In this document: positions 33,134 through 41,254 of the stretch, piece by piece
Position numbering within the stretch: position 1 is the first letter of the stretch
Layout of the letters: every line of letters begins with the position of its first letter
From: CANKHA01 sp035652315
GTDB lineage: Bacteria > Pseudomonadota > Alphaproteobacteria > Rhizobiales > Xanthobacteraceae
Direction: 5' to 3'
Length of the DNA: 64,000 bases
Assembly (NCBI GenBank): GCA_035652315.1
Contig: DASREA010000047.1
Span: forward strand, 1 to 64,000
Notes under the pieces: model-generated
What the model was told of the DNA's origin: nothing
The model's input: only the letters and a program-made list of their open reading frames with translations
Databases searched by the model: none
Translations under genes and position numbers: made by a program

Positions 33134-33982
33134 ATGGACGCAATAACCCAGCATCAGGATAAATTCGCCGCCGTCGATGGGCTGCGCATACGCTATATCG
33201 AGGACGGACGGGGACCGGCGGCGTTGCTGATCCATGGCGCCTCGCTGGGCTCCTCGGCGGACGTCTGGCGCCGCAATCTCGCGCCGCTCGCGTCTTATGG
33301 CCTGCGCGTGATTGCCTATGATCAGCCCGGCTTCGGCCTGAGCGACGATCCGCCGGAATGGGGGTTGGGCTTCCGCACCTCTTTCATTTTGCGTCTCATG
33401 GACGCGCTCGGACTCGACAGCGCGGCGCTCGTCGGCCATTCGCAATCGGGCGCCATGGCCGTCGATCTCGCGCTGTCGCATCCGGATCGCGTGCGCAGCG
33501 TCGTGGTGCTCGGCACTGGCAGCCTCTTGCCGACGTTTCCGGAGCAAGCCGCGAAAAAGGACGGACCGGCGGAAGGCGAGGAGGGCGGCGACAGCGAGCC
33601 GACGGCAGCCGACGTCCGCGGCATTCTGGAAAATAACCTTTACGAGCAGGCGCTGATCACCGAAGCCGTCGTGCAGGACCGGTTGCAGATGAGCACCGGC
33701 AAGAACCACCGCGCGTTCTTGGCGCGGCTGCACGCCGGTTCCGGCAATAAGGTCGCAAAAGGAAGCGGCAAGCCCTTACGCGAGCGGCTCGGAGAAGTCT
33801 CGCGTCCGCTTCTGATGCTCTATGGCCGCGAAGACCGCGCCCAGGCGGCGCAGCGTGCCGAATTGGCCAAGCAGCGGACGCCGGGGCTCAACCTGCATAT
33901 CCTGCCGCGCTGCAAGCACCTCGTGCAGTGGGATGCGCAGGATGCATTCCAGCGCCTCGCCGGTCCCTTCCTGCGCGGCTGA
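33134..33982 (+). CDS. Alpha/beta hydrolase, meta-cleavage-product-hydrolase-like
   Basis: A 282-residue alpha/beta hydrolase with the oxyanion segment LLIHGASLGSSADVWRRN, nucleophile Ser103 in LVGHSQSGAMA and a catalytic histidine in LPRCKHLVQWDAQDAF. This is the MhpC/BphD-like pattern, which splits carbon-carbon bonds of ring-opened products; a plain esterase is the alternative. A 20-residue polar insert (AAKKDGPAEGEEGGDSEP) lies in the lid. Placement after the two VOC genes fits ring cleavage followed by hydrolysis. Confidence 0.8.
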   Translation: MDAITQHQDKFAAVDGLRIRYIEDGRGPAALLIHGASLGSSADVWRRNLAPLASYGLRVIAYDQPGFGLSDDPPEWGLGFRTSFILRLMDALGLDSAALVGHSQSGAMAVDLALSHPDRVRSVVVLGTGSLLPTFPEQAAKKDGPAEGEEGGDSEPTAADVRGILENNLYEQALITEAVVQDRLQMSTGKNHRAFLARLHAGSGNKVAKGSGKPLRERLGEVSRPLLMLYGREDRAQAAQRAELAKQRTPGLNLHILPRCKHLVQWDAQDAFQRLAGPFLRG

Positions 33983-34087
33983 CGCATGGCTCACGGGGCA
34001 GGCGTGCTGGCCCAGCCGCCATTCATCGTCTAGTTTCGTCCTAGCCTGCCGGCGGTGCTCAGTCCGGCGGAAAGCCTGGGGGGAACA

Positions 34088-34705
34088 ATGAGCCTGGTAT
34101 CCGATCGGCACACCAAGAAAAATGGCATAACGGATGCAAAGCCGGCGAAAAAGGAAATGTATGCCGACAAGACCGACCGCGTCTTCGTCCGCGGCATTCA
34201 GGGACACTATAAACTTGAGGACGAGCTGAAACGGCTTCGCGCCGTGCCGCGCGTGCGCAAGGCCAGTGAAGCCAAATTCATCGACGGGCCGCAGGGCTAC
34301 TCCAAGCACTATGTCGAGCCCAAGGACGGCATCTCGCAGCTCTTCCACATCCATCTCGAGGAATACGGCCCCGGCGGCAAATCGCAGAAGCACGGCCACG
34401 TCAACGAAGCGGCCTTCTACATCCTCGACGGCACCGGCTACGAGATTCACGACGGCATCCGTTACGACTGGAAGGCCGGCGACGTGGTCGTCGTGCACAA
34501 CAACAGCGTGCACCAGCATTTCAACGGCGACGCGCACAAGCCGGCACGCGCCTTGGTGCTGAAAACCAAGCCCATGTACATGTTCATGAACATGCTGTTC
34601 CAGCAGCTCGTCGAGCCGCGGCCGCCGGAGCCGACGCCGGAAGGCGAGGGCTTCGAACCGCGCGAGAAGGAGCAGGATTACAATCACCCGAAGGAGGGCT
34701 ACTGA
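34088..34705 (+). CDS. Cupin protein, type A (second pair)
   Basis: A 205-residue cupin homologous to the two type A genes above, more diverged: motif 1 is QKHGHVNEAAFYILDGTG (H102, H104), motif 2 is VVVHNNSVHQHFNGD, and the tail LKTKPMYMFMNMLFQQLVEP aligns to theirs. The start at 34088 has GGGGGGAAC. A type B gene follows after a single-base gap, so the A-B pair is translated together. Confidence 0.85.
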   Translation: MSLVSDRHTKKNGITDAKPAKKEMYADKTDRVFVRGIQGHYKLEDELKRLRAVPRVRKASEAKFIDGPQGYSKHYVEPKDGISQLFHIHLEEYGPGGKSQKHGHVNEAAFYILDGTGYEIHDGIRYDWKAGDVVVVHNNSVHQHFNGDAHKPARALVLKTKPMYMFMNMLFQQLVEPRPPEPTPEGEGFEPREKEQDYNHPKEGY

Positions 34706-34706
34706 G

Positions 34707-35309
34707 ATGGCCTGGAGCGAAGCGAAATCGTGGCGCGAGGGCGCGCTCAATCAGCCGCTCTATCAGGCGCTGCTCGACGATGCGACCGATGCACCAAAGC
34801 GCAACGCGCGGCGCAAGAAGATCATTCAGCCCACCGATATGCCGTGGGAAATGTCGCGGCAAGGCATCCTCAAACACCTGCTCAACGAGCAGATGAATAC
34901 GCGGATGGAGACCATCGACGCTTATATGCAGATCATCCCGCCGGGGAGTCGCTCGGGCAAGCACCGGCACCTGGCGGAAGAATGCCTCTATGTGCTGGAA
35001 GGCCGCGGCTACGATCTGCATCAGGACTGCGATGTGGAGATCACCGACACCTACCATTGGAAGCCGCAGGACGAGATCAAACGCTTCGAGTGGGAGGCAG
35101 GCGACGTGATCTACATTCCGCCGAATACGATCCACCAGCATTTTAACGCCGACGCCAAGCGCCCGGCGCGGCTAGTGTCAGCGATCAACCGCATCTTCAA
35201 GCATTGCGGGCTTAACGACCTCGAGCAGATCGAGAATGCGCCCGAATACGATCCCAAGGTGACGCTCTCAGCCGAGCGGGTGCTCGAGTATTTGAGGGCC
35301 AAGGGATAG
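34707..35309 (+). CDS. Cupin protein, type B (second pair)
   Basis: A 200-residue cupin with KHRHLAEECLYVLEGRG (H86, H88, E92) and YIPPNTIHQHFNADAK, homologous to the type B protein at 25609. The insert between motifs contains EITDTYHWKPQDEIKRFEW. It forms the second A-B pair of the cluster. The two pairs have diverged clearly, so the duplication is old or the pairs were acquired separately. Confidence 0.85.
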   Translation: MAWSEAKSWREGALNQPLYQALLDDATDAPKRNARRKKIIQPTDMPWEMSRQGILKHLLNEQMNTRMETIDAYMQIIPPGSRSGKHRHLAEECLYVLEGRGYDLHQDCDVEITDTYHWKPQDEIKRFEWEAGDVIYIPPNTIHQHFNADAKRPARLVSAINRIFKHCGLNDLEQIENAPEYDPKVTLSAERVLEYLRAKG

Positions 35310-35369
35310 GGCAGGATTGTCTCCTCCTAGGAAGCTGCTGCAAGGCGGGTCGTTTAAGAGGATTTCGCG

Positions 35370-37439
35370 TTGGCCAACGGTTATCGCGTCACCGTCGACA
35401 CGGGAGGCACCTTCTCCGACTTCGTCTATCTCGACGAACAAAGCGGCGAAGTCTCCATCATGAAAGTGCCGTCGACGCCGGACGATCCGTCGCGGGCGAT
35501 CCTGCAAGGCATCGAACTGCTGCTGGAGCGCGGCGTGAAAGCCGCCCAAGTCGGCTATTTTTGCCACGGCACCACGGTCGGCACCAATGCGCTGCTCGAA
35601 GGCAAGGGAGTGAGCACCGGCTTGCTGGTCACCGAAGGCTTTCGCGGCATCTACGAAGTCGGCGAACAGGCGCGCCCGCACGGCTCCGCGATCTTCGACG
35701 TCATGTATAACAAGCCGCCGCTGCTGGTGCCGGGCCATGCCATCGGCGAGGTGCGCGAGCGCGTCACCTTCGATGGCGGCGTACTGGTCGATCTCGACGA
35801 GCAGGCGCTGCGCGAGAGTCTGCGCGAGCTGGCCGCGGGCGGCGTGGAATCCGTGGCGGTTTGTTTGCTTTTCTCGTTTCTGTTCCCCGAACACGAGCGG
35901 CGCGTGCGCGACATCATCGCCGAGGAAATGCCAGGCTGCGGCGTCTCGCTGTCCTGCGAAATCGTGCCGCAGATCCGCGAATATTACCGGCTCAGCACAA
36001 CGGTCATTAACGCCTATCTGCAGCCGATCCTCGGCCGCTATATCGAGCGGCTGGGGAGCCGGCTGTCGGACCGCGGCATCGGCACGCGGCAGAAATACAT
36101 CATGCAGTCGAACGGCGGCATGGCCACCTTCGACAGCACCGCGAAAAAGGCGGCAGCGACCGTGTTGTCCGGCCCGGCCGGCGGCGTCACCGCGAGCGTG
36201 GCGATGGCGCGCGCCACCGGCTTCGGCAATCTCATCACCTTCGACATGGGCGGTACATCCTGCGACGTCGCGCTGATCGATCAGGGAGAGCCGATCGTTT
36301 CCCATCGCGGCAAGATCGAAGGCCGCGACATCGCCATGCCGATGATGGACATCAACACCGTCAGCGCCGGCGGCGGCACGCTGGCGGAGGTCGATCGCTT
36401 CGGTCTCCTCAAGGTCGGGCCGGAAAGTGCCGGCGCCATCCCCGGCCCCGCCTGCTACGGCCACGGCGGGCGCAAGCCGACCATCACCGACTGCAATCTC
36501 CTGCTTGGCTACCTCTCCGAAGACAATTTCCTCGGCGGAAAGATGCGGCTCGACCGCGTGAAAGCGTGGCAGGCGGTAGAGACCCATGTGGCAAAGCCGC
36601 TCGGCATCGGTGTCTTGGAAGCAGCCGAAGGGGTGGTGCGCATCATCAACGTCAAGATGGAAGAAGCGATCAAGGCGATCTCCACTATGCGCGGCTACGA
36701 CCTGCGCGACTTCATGCTGCTGCCCTTCGGCGGTGCTGGCCCGATACATGCCGGCCGCATTGCGCAGGAGCTTGGCATGGCCGGGCTCGTGGTGCCGCTC
36801 TATCCCGGCGTGTTCTCCGCCATGGGATTGCTGATGTCGGACGTCAAGCACGACCACATCCTGTCGCGGCTCAGCCCCTTGGCGGAAACGACCCCTGCGG
36901 AAATCATGGAGATGTTCGGACGGCTGGAACGTGACGCGCTGGCCGAGCTCAAGGCCGAGGGCTTCAGCGCCGACCGCATCCGCATCGAGCGCGCCCTCGA
37001 TCTTCGCTATGCGGGGCAAGGATATGAAGTGACGATTCCCTGTGACTCCGTCGCCTCGCGGGACGACATGCTAGCGCTGCGCGCCGCCTTCGATGCGCGG
37101 CACAAGACGATGTTCGGCCACATGGCGCCGGAGGAAATGGTTGAAATCGTCTCCTATCGCCTGCAAGGCATCGGCGTCGTGCCTGAAGTGCCGATGCAGA
37201 AATTCACGCCATCCGGCACGAATCTTGCCGACGCGCTGCGGCTGACGCGCAAAGTGCGTTTTGACGGAGCCGACGTCGACACGCCGGTTTACCAGCGCGA
37301 GCGGCTCGACGTCGGTCACAGCTTTGCGGGACCCGCGATCATCGACCAGTTCGATTGCACGACCGTGGTCTTCCCCGGCCAGGCGGCGAAGGTAGACGCT
37401 TTTAAGAATCTCGTCATCAAGCAGCAGGACCAGGCGTAA
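35370..37439 (+). CDS. hyuA: Hydantoinase/oxoprolinase A-type subunit (HyuA)
   Basis: A 689-residue ATP-dependent hydantoinase A/oxoprolinase family subunit. The phosphate-binding motifs are VTVDTGGTFSDFVYLDE at the N-terminus and LITFDMGGTSCDVALID mid-protein; a C-terminal segment GGAGPIHAGRIAQELG is typical. Relatives open N-heterocycles (N-methylhydantoin, 5-oxoproline) or carboxylate ketones (acetone and acetophenone carboxylases). The start is TTG at 35370 after AAGAGGA. It overlaps hyuB by 1 base (TAATG). Confidence 0.93.
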   Translation: MANGYRVTVDTGGTFSDFVYLDEQSGEVSIMKVPSTPDDPSRAILQGIELLLERGVKAAQVGYFCHGTTVGTNALLEGKGVSTGLLVTEGFRGIYEVGEQARPHGSAIFDVMYNKPPLLVPGHAIGEVRERVTFDGGVLVDLDEQALRESLRELAAGGVESVAVCLLFSFLFPEHERRVRDIIAEEMPGCGVSLSCEIVPQIREYYRLSTTVINAYLQPILGRYIERLGSRLSDRGIGTRQKYIMQSNGGMATFDSTAKKAAATVLSGPAGGVTASVAMARATGFGNLITFDMGGTSCDVALIDQGEPIVSHRGKIEGRDIAMPMMDINTVSAGGGTLAEVDRFGLLKVGPESAGAIPGPACYGHGGRKPTITDCNLLLGYLSEDNFLGGKMRLDRVKAWQAVETHVAKPLGIGVLEAAEGVVRIINVKMEEAIKAISTMRGYDLRDFMLLPFGGAGPIHAGRIAQELGMAGLVVPLYPGVFSAMGLLMSDVKHDHILSRLSPLAETTPAEIMEMFGRLERDALAELKAEGFSADRIRIERALDLRYAGQGYEVTIPCDSVASRDDMLALRAAFDARHKTMFGHMAPEEMVEIVSYRLQGIGVVPEVPMQKFTPSGTNLADALRLTRKVRFDGADVDTPVYQRERLDVGHSFAGPAIIDQFDCTTVVFPGQAAKVDAFKNLVIKQQDQA

Positions 37440-39205
37440 TGAAATCGGCCGGAACATCTGTCGCCGTCAGCGCCGTCGATCTCGAAGTCATCCGCGCCAG
37501 CCTCTCCGGCATCGTGCAGGAGATGCAGAATTCGCTGTTCCGCACTGGTTTCTCCACCATCATTCGGGAGTCGCAGGACGCGTCCTGCGCGCTGCTCAAT
37601 CCGCGCGCCGAGGTGATCGCGCAACACGTGGTGCTGCCGCTGCATATCGGCGCCTTTCCGGCTTGCTGCGCGGCGATCCTGAAAAGCTTCGGGACCGATA
37701 TCGCGGAAGGCGATGCCTTTCTGATCAATCATCCCTATGAGGGCGGCAGCCCGCATGCGCCCGACATGGCGGTGCTGACGCCGGTCTTCGTCGCCGGCGC
37801 GCTGTTCGGCTTCTGCGCCAGCATCGCGCATAAGGGCGACATCGGCGGCCCGGTGCCGGGAAGCTGCTCCGGCCAGGCCAAGGAAATCTTCAACGAAGGA
37901 CTGCATCTGCCAGCGGTGCGTTACGAGCGCGGCTTCGCGCCGTTCGGCGACGTCGCGCGCATCATCGCCGCCAACAGCCGCACGCCGGAGCTGGTCTTGG
38001 GCGACATCCGCGGCCAGCTCGGCGCGGCGCGGCTTGGCGAAAAACGGCTCGGCGAACTGGTGCAGAAATTCGGCGCCGAGAAATGCCGGGCCGGCTTCGA
38101 TCAATTGCTGACGCTGTCGGAACAGAAGTTGCGCGCCGCCATCGCCGAATGGCCGGATGGCCGCTTCGAGGCGGAACGCTTTGTCGACGACGACGGCATT
38201 GAATTGAATAAGCCGGTTCGCGTCCATGTCGTGGTGGAAAAATCCGGCGGCGGCATCCGTTTCGACTTCAGCGGCTCAGCCGACCAGACGAAAGGGCCGG
38301 CGAATATCCGTCCGCCGCTGGCCGCCGCTGCCTGCGCCTTTGCGCTGATCTCGGTCACCGATCCGCACACCTTCATCACCAGCGGCCTGCTGAAAGCGAT
38401 GCAGATCAAGACGCGGCCGGGCAGCGTGCTCGATCCGCATTTCCCGGCGCCGGTCAACACCTATAATCCGACCGTGCATGCGCTGGTCGATGCGCTGTTC
38501 GACGCCTTGAGCCATCTCGTGCCGGCGCGTGCCCGCGCTGACGGCTCGGGCAGCCGCTCTATCGTCATCGGTGGACGCAGCACCTACACCGGCAAGGGCT
38601 ATGTGCAATACGAGATCATCGCCGGCGGCGCCGGAGCGCGCGCGGCGGCCGACGGCGCTTCCGGTACCACGGTCAACCAGAGCAATGCCAAGATCGCGCC
38701 GGTGGAGATCATCGAAAGCGAATTTCCTACCCGCCTGTTGCGTTTCGAGCTGATCCGCGATTCCGGCGGTGCCGGAAAATTCCGCGGCGGGCTCGGCATC
38801 CGCCGCGAATATCTCAACCTTGCGGACGCGCGTTTTTCGATCCGTTCGATGCGGCATGTGATCCGGCCCCAGGGTGTCGGCGGCGGTCTGCCGGGCCGCC
38901 CCGGCGATATCCGCATCAATCCGGGCAGCGAAAACGAAAAGCGCCTGCCTTCGCGCTTTGCCGACCATCCGCTGAAAGCGGGCGACATTTTCCGTCTCGA
39001 CACGCCGGGCGGCGGCGGTTTCGGCGATCCGCTGGACCGCGAGCCGCATGTCGTGTTGCAGGATGTGATCGAAGGCTATGTCTCGCTGGAAGCGGCGGAA
39101 CGCGATTACGGCGTGGTGCTAAAACAGCAGGATGGCCGCTTGCGGATCGATGGAGCGGCGACCGCCGCGCGGCGCAGCGCGATGCGGAGCGTCGGCGGGC
39201 GTTGA
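37439..39205 (+). CDS. hyuB: Hydantoinase B/oxoprolinase-type subunit (HyuB)
   Basis: A 588-residue partner of HyuA, with GIVQEMQNSLFRTGFSTIIRES, INHPYEGGSPHAPDMAVLTPVF, and the glycine-rich GGAGKFRGGLGIRREY and DTPGGGGFGDPL signatures of the family. The two subunits form the active enzyme. It ends the co-directional catabolic operon; 40 bases later a convergent gene begins. Exact substrate cannot be told. Confidence 0.93.
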   Translation: MKSAGTSVAVSAVDLEVIRASLSGIVQEMQNSLFRTGFSTIIRESQDASCALLNPRAEVIAQHVVLPLHIGAFPACCAAILKSFGTDIAEGDAFLINHPYEGGSPHAPDMAVLTPVFVAGALFGFCASIAHKGDIGGPVPGSCSGQAKEIFNEGLHLPAVRYERGFAPFGDVARIIAANSRTPELVLGDIRGQLGAARLGEKRLGELVQKFGAEKCRAGFDQLLTLSEQKLRAAIAEWPDGRFEAERFVDDDGIELNKPVRVHVVVEKSGGGIRFDFSGSADQTKGPANIRPPLAAAACAFALISVTDPHTFITSGLLKAMQIKTRPGSVLDPHFPAPVNTYNPTVHALVDALFDALSHLVPARARADGSGSRSIVIGGRSTYTGKGYVQYEIIAGGAGARAAADGASGTTVNQSNAKIAPVEIIESEFPTRLLRFELIRDSGGAGKFRGGLGIRREYLNLADARFSIRSMRHVIRPQGVGGGLPGRPGDIRINPGSENEKRLPSRFADHPLKAGDIFRLDTPGGGGFGDPLDREPHVVLQDVIEGYVSLEAAERDYGVVLKQQDGRLRIDGAATAARRSAMRSVGGR

Positions 39206-39244
39206 ACCTGCGACCGCAAAGACAGGCGAGCGCGAAGGTGCGAA

Positions 39245-40930
39245 CTATCGCGACCCGGAAGGCGGTCCGCCGAGTCCCGGCGTAGACGGCCGCGGGTCAA
39301 TCGGCGGGGCGTTCACGCCTGGCGTCGGCGGCACCGTCGGATAGCTCCAGCCGGGCCCCGATTCCCCTTTCGCCGCTCCGATCAGGCCGACGACATTGTG
39401 GAAGAAGCCGGGCCAGTCGATCGCCATCGACGAGGATAGTTCAGGGGACAAGCCGCATTGCTGCGCGAGCTCCGCCGCTTCCTGCAATCCCATTTTGGCG
39501 TGGCATACCTGATCCACCGCTTCCTCGAACTGGTTGACGAGCGCGGAAGGGTTGGCGGAGCCGCCCTGATACAGACCCTCCATCACGGTCATCAGCTGCC
39601 CGCAATTGCATTTTCGCGCCGGCGGCTCATTGGTGTAGGTGACGAGCCCGAATTCATTGCGGCCCGTGGCCGGATGCCACTCCGACCACTCCTGGTCTTG
39701 CCACTTGTTGTAAGTGCAACAGGCGGTGCCCCAGATATTCTTGCACGTCATCTGGGTGCAGACCTGGTTGCTGAAGTGGACCTTGACCCATTGAGTGACT
39801 CGGCCGCCTTGAACGACCACCGTGATTGCCGAACCCGGATCCGATTTCAGATTTTTCGCATCATTGGGCAGGCAAACAGGCACCGACTGGTTTTCCCGGC
39901 AGGTGTCCGCGCATCCGCCGCACGTCCACCGGCTAACCGTCATGGGCGTGGAGCCCGGATGCGTCGGAGTCGGCGCCGCCGAGATTGTCGGCCCGTCATA
40001 CGACCGGGTGCCCGGCCCAATCGTCGGCGGATCGCGAGCGACGGTATGCGGCGTATCGGCGCTGCCCCAGCCCGGCGGTTCGGTGCCGGGAGCGTAAGGG
40101 CCTTGCAAGGGGGGCTTGTAGGTCGTGCCATTACCCTTGTCGCTTCCGGCCGGGGTTCCGGTCGCGGTCTGCGTGCCCGTCCCCGTTTGAGTCCCTGTTC
40201 CAGTTTGAGTGCCGGTGCCGGCCTGTGGACCGGTCTGCGTGCCGGTTCCTGCCTGCGTGCCCGTTCCGGTCGGCGTACCCGTGCCGTGCTCGGTTGGCCC
40301 GCCGCGCTGATCGCTGTCCGTCTTAGCCTGAACGCCGCCTGAATTAACGCCGGGCGACTCCTTGCCTTTTTCGAGTGGGGCACTTGTCTGGCCACCGCCC
40401 TGCTTGGCCTGTTCAGCGGACATGCCCGCTTTGCCGAGCTCGTTCTTACCGGCCGGGCTCGCCGTGGTAGCCGGCCCCGCAGTTTTCGGCGGCTCGGTCG
40501 GCGTCGAGGCATTGGCAGGGCCGGTGGGGTTTGCGCGGGTAGTTTCTTTCGACGCTCCGGCGGGTTTGCCCGGCAATGTTTCGCGCTCGGTCTTCACCGT
40601 GGCAGGCCCACCTTGTTTGCCGGGGACTTCTCCCGTCCGCGTGTGGATACTCTGTGGCTGCGAACCACCGGGGACCCGCAGCGCGCTGCCTGCCTGCGGC
40701 GCATGCAATGGCGCGGCGCCCTCACGCTTTGTGGTCGGCGCGACGATCGTGCTTTTGCGTTCGTTTTGGCTAGGGGTGGGGGTCCGGCGCGTCGGCGAAC
40801 CTACGCCGTTGCCACCGGGCCCGACGGACATGCCGCCCCCTGCTCCTTCGATCGAAAATTGTGCGGAGGCCCTGCTGCAAGCCAAAGCCGCCAATGTCGT
40901 GGCGGCCAAGATGAGCATCACGTACCGCAT
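39245..40930 (-). CDS. Secreted repeat-rich protein with cysteine-rich C-terminal domain
   Basis: A 561-residue protein with a signal peptide (MRYVMLILAATTLAALACSRASA). Residues about 25-330 are low-complexity, rich in Gly, Thr, Pro and Ser, including a tandem run of Gly-Thr-Gly-Thr-Gln units at about residues 215-260. The C-terminal 220 residues hold about 14 cysteines (TCGGCADTCRENQSVPVC, CTQMTCKNIWGTACCTYNKW, CNCGQLM) and look like a disulfide-bonded domain. A stalk-plus-head cell-surface protein is possible. I do not recognise the family. Confidence 0.75.
   Translation of the reverse strand: MRYVMLILAATTLAALACSRASAQFSIEGAGGGMSVGPGGNGVGSPTRRTPTPSQNERKSTIVAPTTKREGAAPLHAPQAGSALRVPGGSQPQSIHTRTGEVPGKQGGPATVKTERETLPGKPAGASKETTRANPTGPANASTPTEPPKTAGPATTASPAGKNELGKAGMSAEQAKQGGGQTSAPLEKGKESPGVNSGGVQAKTDSDQRGGPTEHGTGTPTGTGTQAGTGTQTGPQAGTGTQTGTGTQTGTGTQTATGTPAGSDKGNGTTYKPPLQGPYAPGTEPPGWGSADTPHTVARDPPTIGPGTRSYDGPTISAAPTPTHPGSTPMTVSRWTCGGCADTCRENQSVPVCLPNDAKNLKSDPGSAITVVVQGGRVTQWVKVHFSNQVCTQMTCKNIWGTACCTYNKWQDQEWSEWHPATGRNEFGLVTYTNEPPARKCNCGQLMTVMEGLYQGGSANPSALVNQFEEAVDQVCHAKMGLQEAAELAQQCGLSPELSSSMAIDWPGFFHNVVGLIGAAKGESGPGWSYPTVPPTPGVNAPPIDPRPSTPGLGGPPSGSR
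40151..40290 (-). repeat. In-frame tandem repeat coding for Gly-Thr-rich units
   Basis: A degenerate array with an approximately 18-base period codes for repeats such as TGTGTQ. The repeat is in frame and could change in copy number by slippage without breaking the gene. Confidence 0.65.
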
Positions 40931-41120
40931 GGGTCGCCCCCCCGTGCATTACATGGCAGATTTCACGCTAGCACCGCGTGGCAGACATTCGCAATGGCAG
41001 CGGTGGAGTAGCTTCAGGGCAGCGCGGCGCGGCGCAACAGATTCAGCGGCGATATCAGAGCGAACTCGCGACCGAGGTGCGCCGATTCAAATACAAAAAA
41101 TTTCTGAGCCGCTGTATTGA

Positions 41121-41195
41121 TGGTGGGCGCTGTAGGGATTGAACCTACGACCTCTCCCGTGTGAAGGGAACGCTCTCCCGCTGAGCTAAGCGCCC
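41121..41195 (-). tRNA. tRNA-Val (CAC anticodon)
   Basis: A 75-base cloverleaf on the minus strand: acceptor GGGCGCT pairs with AGCGCCC, D-arm has AGCTCAGCGGGAGAGC, T-arm GTAGGTTCAATCCCTAC, and the anticodon loop TTCACAC gives CAC (valine, GUG codons). CCA is encoded (41121-41123 complement). Confidence 0.96.
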
Positions 41196-41254
41196 GCCAA
41201 GGCTTGCGGATTTAGGAGAGCGGCCGGCCTTGAGTCAAGCAGCGCCGGCGCCGG

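Noticed and set aside
35268..37019. A 583-residue open frame on the minus strand
   Set aside because: It is antisense to hyuA, whose motifs are clear; its wording (rich in His, Arg, Asp, Gly, Ala) is typical of a shadow frame.
39206..39244. Terminator between hyuB and the convergent gene
   Set aside because: No stable hairpin with a T-run could be seen.
40151..40290. CRISPR-like array
   Set aside because: The short-period repeat is inside a coding frame and codes for Gly-Thr units; no spacers or cas genes.
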